Assembly (NCBI RefSeq): GCF_900107205.1
Contig: NZ_FNPC01000002.1
Span: 310,001 to 374,000, forward strand
Direction of reading: 5' to 3'
Length of the DNA: 64,000 bases
Origin: Halopenitus persicus
Lineage (GTDB): Archaea > Halobacteriota > Halobacteria > Halobacteriales > Haloferacaceae
The number at the start of each line of letters is the position of its first letter. Within the stretch, counting starts at the first letter, position 1. Shown here piece by piece: positions 41,948-50,061 of the stretch. Below the pieces are notes generated by a model. It was given only the letters and a program-made list of their open reading frames with translations. It had not been told where the DNA came from and did no database searches. The translations under genes were made by a program, and so were the position numbers.

Positions 41948-42816
41948 AACACGTCACGGAGCTTCGCGAGAACGCCGGCGTCGGGGCGGTCGGTTGCGGA
42001 ATCAGCGTGATCGGTTGCGGCATCGGGTATCCGACCGATCTCGTCCGCGTCCGGAACCGCGGCAGCCGCCGCCGGCGGTCGATCGGTTCGCGGTGCGCCG
42101 CCGTCGGCACGTCTCGTGGCCGACCGGCTCGGTCCCGTCGTCGATTCGTTCCTCCCGTCGTCGGTTCCGGCGTCGTCGTCCCTCCCCCACGGCGCCTCGC
42201 CGTCGCCGTTTCCGTCCGGGATGGCCCCGTCGGAACGGATCCGGTCGTGGTCCGCCGGACCGTAACCCGCTGAGTCGTCGTCATCCGCGTTATCGACGGT
42301 CGGTCCGACATCGACCGCGCCGGCATCGGCGTCGGTCGGCGCGTCGTGATCGCGATCCGCCTTTCGCCCGGTCGCGGGTTGATCGCCTTCGAGGCGGCTT
42401 GCCTTCGCGAGCGCGAGATCGGCTCGACGCTCGACCTCCCGATTGACGGCTCGAACGCCCCCGACGTACCCCCTGACCGCCTGGGTCGCCGCGTCGAGGT
42501 CCTCGATGCGACGGTCCATCGTCTCGATCGCCGCCTCCAGATCCGTGATCCGGGCATCCATCGCGGCTCGATCGGAGAGATCGGTCGCCGCCGCGTCACC
42601 GGTGATGGCGCGCTCGATGGCGTCGACGCGCTCCGCCAGATCGTCCTCGCCGACCTCGCGCGTCCTGTCGGCCGCTCCCGTCCCGTCGCTCCCGTTCATT
42701 CGGTCGAAGCCGCCGTCACCGTTCACGACGCTCCCGTCGGCTCCGATCGCTCGCTCCCGATCCTGATCGGTCGTCGCAGCGGGGCGTCCACCCGTTGCCG
42801 AACCGTGTTCGGACAT
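41944..42816 (-). CDS. Coiled-coil protein of the pilus locus, DUF7310-like
   Basis: A 290-residue soluble acidic protein, first gene of the locus. Residues ~55-130 form a coiled coil (LAERVDAIERAITG, then AAMDARITDLEAAIETMDRR, then IEDLDAATQAVRGYVGGVRA, with NREVERRADLALAKASRLEG). It is followed by a ~120-residue disordered Asp/Arg/Gly-rich region and a short C-terminal helix (VLAKLRDVL). I recall the family as DUF7310. It is probably a cytoplasmic scaffold for the ATPase; this is inferred from position only. Confidence 0.65.
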   Translation of the reverse strand: MSEHGSATGGRPAATTDQDRERAIGADGSVVNGDGGFDRMNGSDGTGAADRTREVGEDDLAERVDAIERAITGDAAATDLSDRAAMDARITDLEAAIETMDRRIEDLDAATQAVRGYVGGVRAVNREVERRADLALAKASRLEGDQPATGRKADRDHDAPTDADAGAVDVGPTVDNADDDDSAGYGPADHDRIRSDGAIPDGNGDGEAPWGRDDDAGTDDGRNESTTGPSRSATRRADGGAPRTDRPPAAAAAVPDADEIGRIPDAATDHADSATDRPDAGVLAKLRDVL

Positions 42817-42836
42817 AGGGTCGCTGTGTCGATTCC

Positions 42837-42846
42837 GTATATAAAT
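42837..42846 (-). promoter_or_regulatory. TATA box of the DUF7310-like gene
   Basis: ATTTATATAC on the minus strand, 21-30 bp before the ATG at 42816, in the divergent region shared with cetZ. Confidence 0.65.
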
Positions 42847-42935
42847 CTCGGCCCGCGCTCGGTTCGACCTCGACCTCCGTTTCGGCTCCGCTCGGCCGTC
42901 GTTCCGTCGGAATCACGGGACGTCACCGGGGAAAC

Positions 42936-42944
42936 CTTCATACG
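42936..42944 (+). promoter_or_regulatory. Promoter element of cetZ
   Basis: CTTCATACG lies 24-32 bp upstream of the cetZ ATG and is the best TATA-like sequence in the 151-bp divergent region 42817-42967. Confidence 0.4.
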
Positions 42945-42967
42945 CCGGTGCGTTCATCGTACGAGGT

Positions 42968-44056
42968 ATGAAGGCCGTCCTCGTCGGCGTCGGGCAGGCG
43001 GGCGGGAAGGTGACGACCGCCCTGGCCGAGTTCGACGCCGAGATGGGGTTCGACGCGGTGCGTGAGGCCCTCGCGGTCAACACCGCCGTGGCGGACCTCG
43101 ATCCCCTCCCCGTCGACACCGTCCTGATCGGCCAGTCGCGCGTCAACGGGCACGGCGTCGGCGGCGACAACGAGCTCGGCGCGACGGTGATGGCCGAGGA
43201 CTCGGTCGAGGTCCTCGACGCGCTGACGAACCGGATCACCGCCGAGGCGGAGGCGATCGTCGTCATCGCGGGACTGGGCGGCGGCACCGGGTCGGGCGGC
43301 GCCCCGGTGCTGGTTCGCGAACTGCGCCGCGTCTACGACGTTCCGGTGTACGCGCTCGGCGTCCTTCCCGCACGGGACGAGGGGGCGCTCTACCAGGTGA
43401 ACGCGGGGCGGTCGCTGAAGACGCTCCTCCGCGAGGCGGACGCCACGCTCCTGCTCGACAACGACGCGTGGCGCTCGACGGACGAGAGCGTCGAGGGGGG
43501 CTACGGGAGCCTCAACCGCAAGCTGGCCAAGCGCGTCGGATTGCTGTTGGCGGCCGGCGAGGCAACCCACGGCGTCGGCGAGTCGGTCGTCGACACCAGC
43601 GAGGTGATCAACACGCTCGGCGCCGGCGGGATCGCGGCGGTCGGCTACGCGAGCGCCCCCGCCGCGGAGGACCCCGCCGAGAACGTCACCGCCCTGATGA
43701 GCACGACGCGGAAGGCGGTAATGACCGGGCTCAGCCTCCCCGAGGCGACCGACGCCGACCGGGCGCTGCTGATCGCGGCCGGCGATATCGACCGCATTCC
43801 ACGCAAGGGCGTCGAGAAGTCGCGACGCTGGCTCGAGGACGAGACGGGATCGATGGAGGTCCGCGGCGGCGACTTCCCGCTGCAGTCGGACCGGCTCGCG
43901 ACGATCGTTCTGCTCGGCGGCGTCCAGCGGTCGGACCGCGTGGAGCGGTTCCTCGAACGGGCACGCCAGGCCGCGGCCGAGACCGAGACGGAGGACCGCG
44001 ATCGGGTCGATCGAGTCTCGGCGTTCGACAACGACGATCTGGACGATCTGTTATAA
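42968..44056 (+). CDS. cetZ: Tubulin-like cytoskeletal protein CetZ
   Basis: A GTPase that polymerises at the cell envelope and controls shape and motility in haloarchaea. It has 362 residues. The N-terminus is LVGVGQAGGKV (about residues 5-15), the nucleotide loop AGLGGGTGSGGAPVL (about 101-115), and the ribose/base-binding region includes LLLDNDAWR (about 160-168). The T7-loop side holds VEGGYGSLNRKLAKR. The acidic tail ends DNDDLDDLL. The form of the N-terminus and the ADLDPLPVDTVLIGQ region look more like the CetZ2 branch than CetZ1 (from memory). It is divergent from the Tad-like operon. Confidence 0.92.
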   Translation: MKAVLVGVGQAGGKVTTALAEFDAEMGFDAVREALAVNTAVADLDPLPVDTVLIGQSRVNGHGVGGDNELGATVMAEDSVEVLDALTNRITAEAEAIVVIAGLGGGTGSGGAPVLVRELRRVYDVPVYALGVLPARDEGALYQVNAGRSLKTLLREADATLLLDNDAWRSTDESVEGGYGSLNRKLAKRVGLLLAAGEATHGVGESVVDTSEVINTLGAGGIAAVGYASAPAAEDPAENVTALMSTTRKAVMTGLSLPEATDADRALLIAAGDIDRIPRKGVEKSRRWLEDETGSMEVRGGDFPLQSDRLATIVLLGGVQRSDRVERFLERARQAAAETETEDRDRVDRVSAFDNDDLDDLL

Positions 44057-44120
44057 GTCCGGTCGGGTCGTGCCCGGCTGGCCCGTTGTTTCGCGTCGGC
44101 TCGGACTCCGTCGACCGGTC

Positions 44121-44387
44121 TCAGACAGCGAGGTCGCCCTTCGCCTTGACGACGTCCAAGTCCTCGGCGTCGATCGATTCGGTCTCCAGACGGTGGGGTA
44201 CGTACTCGCGTTTCGCGTAGGTCTCGTACTCGTCCTCGGTGCCGATCGTACACCACAGCTGGGGCTCATCGGGGCCGTGCCAGTCGCCCTGCCGGTTCAC
44301 GGAAAAGCAGATCATCTCCCGGCCGTCGTAGTTGATCACCGCGTCGCGGCGGATCCCGGGGTCGCCACGGATGATGAGGTGCTGCAT
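44121..44387 (-). CDS. HAH_0734 family protein (88 aa)
   Basis: An 88-residue haloarchaea-specific protein: QHLIIRGDPGIRRDAVINYD (residues 2-21), then EMICFSVNRQGDWHGPDEPQ (about 24-43), LWCTIGTEDEYETYAKREYV, and an acidic-hydrophobic tail ending KAKGDLAV. It matches the HAH_0734 family by sequence pattern; function unknown. The ATG at 44387 begins the conserved block; longer readings pass into a tandem repeat. Convergent with cetZ. Confidence 0.8.
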   Translation of the reverse strand: MQHLIIRGDPGIRRDAVINYDGREMICFSVNRQGDWHGPDEPQLWCTIGTEDEYETYAKREYVPHRLETESIDAEDLDVVKAKGDLAV

Positions 44388-44436
44388 GGGCTGCGGTTCG
44401 CGTGTCCGCCGCTTAATCGCTTCGATACGGGCGATC

Positions 44437-44532
44437 GGACCGGCCGTGGAACGACCGACCGGACCGGCCGTGGAACGACCGACCGGACCGGCCGCGGAAC
44501 GACCGACCGGACCGGCCGCGGAACGACCGACA
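44437..44532. repeat. 24-bp tandem repeat, four copies, intergenic
   Basis: Units at 44437, 44461, 44485 and 44509 begin GGACCGGCCG(T/C)GGAACGACC and differ by one base. They lie in the 218-bp gap between the HAH_0734 gene and the rhomboid gene, whose promoter is further downstream. Nothing else is seen in the gap. Confidence 0.95.
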
Positions 44533-44605
44533 GTCGCGGTATGCGTCTCCCGAACGCCACCGCGAGGCCAAACCGCTTTACCCGCGCCGCCACAACGCCA
44601 CGGCA

Positions 44606-45535
44606 ATGGCGACGTGCGACGAGTGTGGTGCCTACGAGAACCTCCCGTACCAGTGTCACCGGTGCGGGCAAACGTTCTGTGCGGACCACCGGCTGCCGGA
44701 GAATCACGACTGCCCCGGGATCGGCGACTGGGACGACCCCTCGGGAGTGTTCGAAAGCGGGTTCGACGATTCCCTGTCGGACGAGTCACGCCCGTCGCGG
44801 TCCGGGTCGATGACCGACCGGCTCCGAGCACGGGTCGACCGCGCGACCTCGACCGGGGGACTCCTCGGCTACTTCCGCGGGAACCTGACGTTCCTGTTCC
44901 TCGGGCTGATGTGGACGACGTTCCTCCTGCAGGTGCTCATCGGGGGCTTCCTCGGCCAGGAGCTCTCGCGGTCGTTGTTCGTCCTTCGCCCGGAGCACCT
45001 AGAGTACGTCTGGACGTGGGTCACCGCGGTCTTCGCCCACGGCAACTTCACGCACATCGCGCTCAACTCGATCGTTCTCTACTTCTTCGGTCCGCCGGTC
45101 GAGGGACGGATCGGGTCGAAGCGGTTCGCGGCGCTGTTCCTCGGCGCCGGCGTTCTCGCCGGGCTCGCTCAGATCGGGATGGGCTTTCTGGTCGGCCCGG
45201 TCGGTCCCGGCGTCGTCGGCGCTTCCGGAGCGATCATGGCGATTATGGGCGTCCTCACCGTGTTGAACCCGAAGCTCCGCGTCTACCTCTACTTCTTCAT
45301 CCCGATGCCGCTGTGGCTGTTGACCATCGGGTTCGCGGTCGTCAGCGTCTTTCTCGGTCTCGGCGGCGTGGCCGGCGGGATCGCCCACTGGGCGCACCTC
45401 GCCGGCCTCCTCGTCGGGCTCGCGTACGGTAAGCACGTCAAGGACGAGATGCGCGCGCCGACCCGGCTCCAGTTCGGCGGCCCGGGTGGTCCTGGCGGTC
45501 CTGGCGGTCCGGGCGGTCCCGGACGTCGGCGGTGA
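44606..45535 (+). CDS. Rhomboid intramembrane protease with N-terminal AN1-type zinc finger
   Basis: A 309-residue integral membrane serine protease. Residues 1-37 form a zinc finger with the Cys/His spacing of AN1 domains (CDECGAY, C-HRCG, FCADHR, NHDC). After an acidic linker there are six membrane helices (about 90-275). The catalytic serine lies in VGASGAIM (about 205-212) and the catalytic histidine in HWAHLAG (about 258-264), with the HGNFTHIALN motif near 147-156. A Gly-Pro repeat tail ends the protein. AN1-rhomboid fusions are common in haloarchaea; the zinc finger may recruit substrates. Confidence 0.93.
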   Translation: MATCDECGAYENLPYQCHRCGQTFCADHRLPENHDCPGIGDWDDPSGVFESGFDDSLSDESRPSRSGSMTDRLRARVDRATSTGGLLGYFRGNLTFLFLGLMWTTFLLQVLIGGFLGQELSRSLFVLRPEHLEYVWTWVTAVFAHGNFTHIALNSIVLYFFGPPVEGRIGSKRFAALFLGAGVLAGLAQIGMGFLVGPVGPGVVGASGAIMAIMGVLTVLNPKLRVYLYFFIPMPLWLLTIGFAVVSVFLGLGGVAGGIAHWAHLAGLLVGLAYGKHVKDEMRAPTRLQFGGPGGPGGPGGPGGPGRRR

Positions 45536-46542
45536 TCGCCGTGGACTCCCCACCCCCGCCGGACGATGATGCGACGCCCGTGGACGATGATGCGACGCCC
45601 GTGGACGACGATCCAGCGTCAACGGATGACCGTCCTCGGTCCTCGCTCGAGCTCGCACGTCCCGAGTTCGTTCCCGATCCCGGTCTGTCCCGCGAGGCGA
45701 TGGAGGACCTCCAGCGCGAGATCGCCGCCGCCGCGGTCTTTGAGGATGACCTCGGCGACGGGAACGCTCCGGCCTTCGGACCGGACGCCGTGGCGATCGA
45801 CGACCCGTTCGATCTCACCGAGGGCGTTCCGGGTCCCGAGCGTGGCGACGCGTTCGAGAGCACGCTCGAAACGTTCGGATCCGACGAGTCGTCCAGTTCG
45901 TCGGGAGCGGCTCCCCCGGTCGTCGTCGGGATCGATCAGGCGTTCCTCGAGGACGCCGTCGTCTCGGCGATCGTCGCCCTCCAGGGTGGACGGATCGTCG
46001 AGCGGACCCACGCCGTCTCGCCGCTCTCGATCCCGTACATCCCGGGACTGCTCGCGTTCCGCGAGGGCGGACCGATCCTCGACGCGCTGGCGACGCTGTC
46101 GGTCGACCCGGACCTCGCCGTTTTCGACGGCTCCGGCCGCATCCACTTCCGGCAGGCGGGGATCGCGACCCACGTCGGCGTGGCGCTCGACCTCCCGAGC
46201 GTCGGCGTCGCCAAGAGCCTCCTCTGCGGGACGCCCGACGCGGACGTCGACGAGCGTCCGGCGGGCTGGTCGACCCCGATCCGCGCCGACGGGCACGTGG
46301 AATCCCCCGAGGGAACCACCGACGACGTCGCCGGGACCGTGATCGGCCACGCGTTCCAGTCGCGGCAGTACCCGAACAGCCGGCGGGTGAACCCCCTCTA
46401 CGTCAGCCCGGGCCACCGGGTGTCGGCGACGACCACGGTCGCGATCGTCGACGCGCTGTGTGCCGGGTACAAGCTTCCCGAGCCGACGCGGCTCGCGGAC
46501 GCGTACGCTGACGCGGTCAAGCGGTCGATCGGTGACTCCTGA
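45532..46542 (+). CDS. nfi: Endonuclease V (deoxyinosine endonuclease)
   Basis: Cuts near deoxyinosine in DNA. It has 336 residues; GTG 45532 overlaps the rhomboid stop (GTGA). The family core is present: VVVGIDQAFLED (about residues 129-140) with the metal-binding Asp, PYIPGLLAFREG (about 166-177), VFDGSGRIHFRQAGIATHVG (about 195-214), SVGVAKSLL (about 223-231), and the C-terminal PLYVSPGHRVS. Compared with bacterial proteins it has an acidic insertion of about 65 residues (about 68-128) and a short-repeat N-terminus (DDDATPV). The active-site residues appear intact. Confidence 0.9.
   Translation: MIAVDSPPPPDDDATPVDDDATPVDDDPASTDDRPRSSLELARPEFVPDPGLSREAMEDLQREIAAAAVFEDDLGDGNAPAFGPDAVAIDDPFDLTEGVPGPERGDAFESTLETFGSDESSSSSGAAPPVVVGIDQAFLEDAVVSAIVALQGGRIVERTHAVSPLSIPYIPGLLAFREGGPILDALATLSVDPDLAVFDGSGRIHFRQAGIATHVGVALDLPSVGVAKSLLCGTPDADVDERPAGWSTPIRADGHVESPEGTTDDVAGTVIGHAFQSRQYPNSRRVNPLYVSPGHRVSATTTVAIVDALCAGYKLPEPTRLADAYADAVKRSIGDS
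45562..45603. repeat. 21-bp in-frame repeat at the 5' end of nfi
   Basis: GACGATGATGCGACGCCCGTG occurs at 45562 and 45583 without a difference, followed by a decayed third copy. It encodes the DDDATPV heptad of the N-terminal tail. Confidence 0.9.
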
Positions 46543-46606
46543 GCACTGACGGTCCGCCGTCGATCGTCGGGCACCCGGTCGTCGCGCGGACGGAACGGTG
46601 GAAGTT

Positions 46607-47488
46607 ATGGCGCTCCCGTCCGAGACGTCGAACGTGCAACGGACGGTACTCATCACGGGGTGTTCCTCGGGCATCGGGCGCGCGACGGCGCGGGCGTTCC
46701 TCGAGGAGGACTGGACCGTGTACGCGACGGCGCGGAATCCGGCCGACATCCAGACGCTCGGCGAGGCGGGTTGCGAGCTCGCCACCCTCGACGTGACCGA
46801 CGGCGACGACGTCGAGCGCGTCGTCGATCGGGTCCTCGACGAGGAGGGAGCGATCGACTGTCTCGTGAACAACGCCGGCTACGGACAGTTCGGTCCCCTC
46901 GAGGACGTCTCCACGGCCCGCGTCCACGAGCAGTTCGACGTGAACGTCTACGGACCCCACCGGCTGATCAGGGCCGTCCTGCCCGCGATGCGCCGCGAGC
47001 GCGACGGGACGATCATCAACGTCTCCTCGGTCCTCGGTCGGATCGCCCTGCCCGGAACCGGCGCCTACGCCGGCTCGAAACACGCGATCGAGGCGATGTC
47101 GGACGCGCTCCGGAACGAGGTCGCCGAGTACGACGTCGACGTCGTCGTCGTCGAACCCGGTCCCGTACGGACGAACTTCGCCGACCGCGCGAGCCGGGAG
47201 GTCGACGGCAGCGACGGGAACGAGCAGGACGACGCCGGGATCGACCGGTCGGGCGCCTACGAGGAGTTCTACCGCGTCTTCGAGGACACTCAGCTCATCG
47301 CCGGCGACGGCCCCGGATCGGTCGAGCCCGAGGTGGTCGCCGACGCCATCTGCAACGCCGCGAGCGCGACCCAGCCGCCGGCCCGCGTCCAGCCCGGGAC
47401 GCTTCCCCGGATCGCCGTGCTCGCCCGGTTCCTTCCCGACCCGATGCTCGACGCGGCGTACGGCTTTCTCACCAAAGTGACGTCATAG
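46607..47488 (+). CDS. Short-chain dehydrogenase/reductase
   Basis: A 293-residue classical SDR: TGCSSGIGRATA (about residues 16-27) binds the cofactor, Arg after strand 2 (TARNP) suggests NADP(H), NNAGYGQFG (about 86-94), catalytic Ser in INVSSVLG (about 135-142) and YAGSKHA (about 152-158) with Tyr/Lys. The region after VVVVEPGPVRTNFADRAS resembles the retinol/3-oxoacyl reductase type, but the substrate cannot be given. ATG 46607 is preferred to a GTG three codons upstream. Confidence 0.87.
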   Translation: MALPSETSNVQRTVLITGCSSGIGRATARAFLEEDWTVYATARNPADIQTLGEAGCELATLDVTDGDDVERVVDRVLDEEGAIDCLVNNAGYGQFGPLEDVSTARVHEQFDVNVYGPHRLIRAVLPAMRRERDGTIINVSSVLGRIALPGTGAYAGSKHAIEAMSDALRNEVAEYDVDVVVVEPGPVRTNFADRASREVDGSDGNEQDDAGIDRSGAYEEFYRVFEDTQLIAGDGPGSVEPEVVADAICNAASATQPPARVQPGTLPRIAVLARFLPDPMLDAAYGFLTKVTS

Positions 47489-47525
47489 ACCGTCTCCGCG
47501 CGTCGACCGCTCCGGCTCGCCGCCG

Positions 47526-48641
47526 TTATTCGAGGCAGGCGGCCACGACGCGCAGGGCGGCGTCCCCGTGGACCGCATCGCCAAGCAGCGGGACGCGCTT
47601 CACCTCGCGGCCGCGGAACAGGTCGCCGGCCCGCTCGAGCGCGTTCTGCTGGACCTCCCACCGGCGTTGGCAGAACTCGCAGTCCGCCAGGTTCGGCGAG
47701 ACGACCCATTCCGGGTCGACGTCGGCCACGTCGTCGAGGTCCTCCATCACTCGGTTGACCACCAGCGTGTTGACCGGAATCCCGAACTCCGTGAGCCGGT
47801 CGAGAAGCCGCTCCGATTCCACGACGCTCATCTCCTCGGGGATCATCACGATACGGAAGTCGGTCCGGCTCGGATCGCGGAGGACGCTCCGCAGGCGTTC
47901 GATCCGCTCGCGAAGCTCGTCGAGGTCCTCGCTCGGGTCCGCGTCGTCGGCGTCGCCGCCGAACAGTCCCGTGAGGCCGTCCATCATTCCGGAGAACCGC
48001 TGCCGGAGCTGCATCACCCGGCCGATCATCGAGTCCATCAGTTCCGGCAGTTCCAGCAGCCGGAGGGTGTGTCCCGTCGGCGCCGTATCGACGATCACGC
48101 GGTCGAATCGGGGGTCGTCGAGGTACTCGAGCAGCTGTCGCATCGCCGCCGCCTCGTCGGCGCCGGGCATCGTCCCGCCGAGGAGTCCGCCCGCCGGCCC
48201 GCCGCCAGGGCCGCCGGACTCCGACTCGCCGTTGTTCCCGTCGCCCGCCATCGGACCGCCCGCCATCTCCCCGAGGTCGCCGAGCCCGCCGAGCGGGTTG
48301 CCCTCGGCGCCGAACACGCCGTCCTCCATCGCGTCGTCGGGATCGATCTCGACCGCATACAGCGGGACGTCCTCGCGGATCCGGGCCGGCGTCGCGGGCA
48401 CGTCGACGCCGTAGGTGTCCGACAGCGAGTGGGCGGGGTCCGTCGAGACGACGAGCGTGTCGACCCCGCCGGCGGCCGAGGAGAGACCCGTGGCCGCCGC
48501 CATCGTCGTCTTTCCGACTCCGCCTTTGCCCCCGTAGAGCACGTACTCGGGCGCGTCGACTCCGGCCGGGAGGTCGGCGTCGACGTCGGTTCGCGACTCC
48601 GGCTCGACGCTCTCGACCGGCTCGACGGCGATCTCGTCCAT
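47526..48641 (-). CDS. ArsA/Get3 family ATPase
   Basis: A 371-residue deviant-Walker ATPase: P-loop [10 protein letters not shown] (about residues 38-47), switch [14 protein letters not shown] (about 66-78), and the family motif [15 protein letters not shown] (about 186-200). C-terminal CEFCQRRW (about 323-330) matches the paired cysteines used for dimer zinc binding in Get3 and archaeal homologues. A Gly/Met/Glu-rich stretch (about 112-160) replaces part of the helical client-binding region. Archaeal homologues deliver tail-anchored proteins in vitro. No arsenic genes are near, so a targeting role is favoured over arsenite export. Confidence 0.9.
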   Translation of the reverse strand: MDEIAVEPVESVEPESRTDVDADLPAGVDAPEYVLYGGKGGVGKTTMAAATGLSSAAGGVDTLVVSTDPAHSLSDTYGVDVPATPARIREDVPLYAVEIDPDDAMEDGVFGAEGNPLGGLGDLGEMAGGPMAGDGNNGESESGGPGGGPAGGLLGGTMPGADEAAAMRQLLEYLDDPRFDRVIVDTAPTGHTLRLLELPELMDSMIGRVMQLRQRFSGMMDGLTGLFGGDADDADPSEDLDELRERIERLRSVLRDPSRTDFRIVMIPEEMSVVESERLLDRLTEFGIPVNTLVVNRVMEDLDDVADVDPEWVVSPNLADCEFCQRRWEVQQNALERAGDLFRGREVKRVPLLGDAVHGDAALRVVAACLE

Positions 48642-48766
48642 ACCGGCGACTCGCGCGCCGGGTTTGTCAGCCCGTCGGTGTCGGCTCGATCGGCGATCGG
48701 GGACGCCCGCATCGGCGGAGCCGACTCGTAGCCTTTTTACTCGTGCTGGCAGTATCGAACGGTACT

Positions 48767-49033
48767 ATGGCTGAGCAGAAGGCACGATCGACCGGCAGTT
48801 CGGGTCGTTTCGGCGCACGCTACGGACGCGTCGCCCGAAAACGCGTCAAGGAGATCGAGGGAGATATGCGCTCCGCGACCGTCGACGGCGACTCCGTCAA
48901 ACGGATCGGAACCGGCATCTGGGTCAACGAGGAGACGGGCGAGACGTTCACGGGCGGTGCCTACCGTCCCGAGACGCCCGGCGGCCGCACCGTCCGACGG
49001 TCGATCCGCGCAGCCCTGTCGGACGAGGAGTGA
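48767..49033 (+). CDS. rpl37ae: Large ribosomal subunit protein L37Ae, cysteine-less form
   Basis: An 88-residue ribosomal protein of the 50S subunit. The N-terminal block [20 protein letters not shown] (about residues 9-28) and the C-terminal [20 protein letters not shown] (about 63-82) are the unmistakable L37Ae segments. The zinc ribbon between them has lost all four cysteines. By alignment to homologues with CPNC and CSYC pairs, the ligands become Ser, Val, Asn and Thr around GTGIW. TATA element CCTTTTTACT (48732-48741) stands about 26-35 bp upstream. It leads the conserved rpl37ae-rpoP-pcc1-pfdB block. Confidence 0.94.
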   Translation: MAEQKARSTGSSGRFGARYGRVARKRVKEIEGDMRSATVDGDSVKRIGTGIWVNEETGETFTGGAYRPETPGGRTVRRSIRAALSDEE

Positions 49034-49037
49034 ACCG

Positions 49038-49172
49038 ATGAGCTACCGGTGCTCCCGCTGTAAGCGAGACGTCACGCTTGACGAGTACGGCGGCGTCCGC
49101 TGTCCCTACTGCGGCCACCGCGTGCTTCTGAAGGAGCGCGGCGGCGACGTCAAGGAAGTCTCCGTCGAATAG
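49038..49172 (+). CDS. rpoP: DNA-directed RNA polymerase subunit P (Rpo12/RPB12)
   Basis: A 44-residue zinc ribbon of RNA polymerase: CSRCKRDV (about residues 5-12) and [10 protein letters not shown] (about 22-31), then [11 protein letters not shown]. Size and spacing match archaeal Rpo12. It starts 4 bp after the L37Ae stop (ATG 49038), a translational coupling found in many archaea. Unlike L37Ae it keeps its four zinc cysteines. Confidence 0.95.
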   Translation: MSYRCSRCKRDVTLDEYGGVRCPYCGHRVLLKERGGDVKEVSVE

Positions 49173-49203
49173 CGCCGCGGTCCCGAGTCCCTTCTCCGAA
49201 CCG

Positions 49204-49611
49204 ATGGCCGACCGATCCACGTCCACGCCGGACGAATCCGGGGCCGAGTCGGACGACCCCACGACGTCGGACGGCCCCACGACATCGGGTGAGTCCACGA
49301 CGTCGGACGGCCCCACGTCCGAATCGGATCCGTCGTTCGCCCACGCGGCCACGCTCCGGTTTCGGTATCCCTCGCGGGATCGATCGCGAGCGGTCACGAA
49401 CGCGCTCGCGCCCGAGATCGGCGGGGTCGATGATCCCCGGTCACGGGCGTTCCTCGACCGCGACGGGGAAACGGTGATCGTTCGGGTTTGCGCCCGGGAT
49501 CTGGTCGCGCTCCGTGCCGGCACGAACAGCTGGGTGCGGCTCGTCGACGTGGCGGAGTCGGCGGCCGAGGCGGCCGCAACGGGCCGCTCACGGGTTCGTT
49601 CGGACGAGTAG
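49204..49611 (+). CDS. pcc1: KEOPS complex subunit Pcc1
   Basis: Dimerisation subunit of KEOPS, the complex that makes N6-threonylcarbamoyladenosine in tRNA. It has 135 residues. The family fold starts at HAATLRFRYP (about residues 46-55), with VTNALAPEIGGVDDPRSRAF (about 64-83), and ends in VALRAGTNSWVRLVDVAESA (about 100-119). The first ~45 residues are an Asp/Ser/Thr/Pro extension coded by an 18-bp repeat, not part of the Pcc1 fold. Its place after rpoP is a conserved archaeal order. Confidence 0.88.
   Translation: MADRSTSTPDESGAESDDPTTSDGPTTSGESTTSDGPTSESDPSFAHAATLRFRYPSRDRSRAVTNALAPEIGGVDDPRSRAFLDRDGETVIVRVCARDLVALRAGTNSWVRLVDVAESAAEAAATGRSRVRSDE
49261..49314. repeat. 18-bp in-frame repeat at the 5' end of pcc1
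   Basis: Units at 49261, 49279 and 49297: the first and third (ACGACGTCGGACGGCCCC) are identical, the middle one is diverged. They encode TTSDGP hexapeptides in the N-terminal extension. Confidence 0.85.
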
Positions 49612-49665
49612 TCCGGTGAAGGACAAAGACGGGGGTTTTTCAGTCCGGGACGTCTCCTCCCGTCC

Positions 49666-50061
49666 ATGCAGGGTAATATGCCGCCGGAGGCACAGGAGAA
49701 GATCGAGGAGCTGCAGGACCTACAGGAGACCGCCCAGCAGGTCGCCCAGCAGAAGGAGCAGTCCCAGTCCGCGCTCAACGACTCGAAGACCGCCCTCGAG
49801 GCGCTCGAGGACGTCGAGGACGACGCCACGATGTACCGCGAGGTCGGCGAGATCCTCGTCGAGACGGACTACGAGAGCGCCCACGAGGACCTCGAGGAGA
49901 AGGTCGACTCCCTCGAGGTTCGCGTCGAGCAGCTCAAAAAGCAGGAACAGCGCGTCCAAGAGCAGTTCGAGAGCCTCCAGGAGGAGCTCCAGCAGCTCCT
50001 GCAGGGCGGCGCCGGCGGCGGCCCGATGGGTCCCGGCGGTCCGGGCGCGGGCGGCGCGTAG
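49666..50061 (+). CDS. pfdB: Prefoldin subunit beta
   Basis: Chaperone subunit that holds unfolded proteins. It has 131 residues: a long N-terminal helix (about 8-45, [20 protein letters not shown]), a beta-hairpin region ([20 protein letters not shown], about 59-78), and a C-terminal coiled-coil helix (about 85-115) followed by a Gly/Pro tail. The family order after pcc1 is conserved. TATA GGGTTTTTCAG (49632-49642) is about 25-34 bp upstream, so it can also be transcribed alone. Confidence 0.93.
   Translation: MQGNMPPEAQEKIEELQDLQETAQQVAQQKEQSQSALNDSKTALEALEDVEDDATMYREVGEILVETDYESAHEDLEEKVDSLEVRVEQLKKQEQRVQEQFESLQEELQQLLQGGAGGGPMGPGGPGAGGA

Noticed and set aside
44437-44532. Possible CRISPR array
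   Set aside because: The 24-bp units are head-to-tail with no spacers, and no cas genes are present; it is a plain tandem repeat.
47526-48641. Arsenical pump ATPase
   Set aside because: No arsenite permease or ars regulator is nearby, and the C-terminal CxxC pair and single-domain length fit Get3-type targeting factors better.
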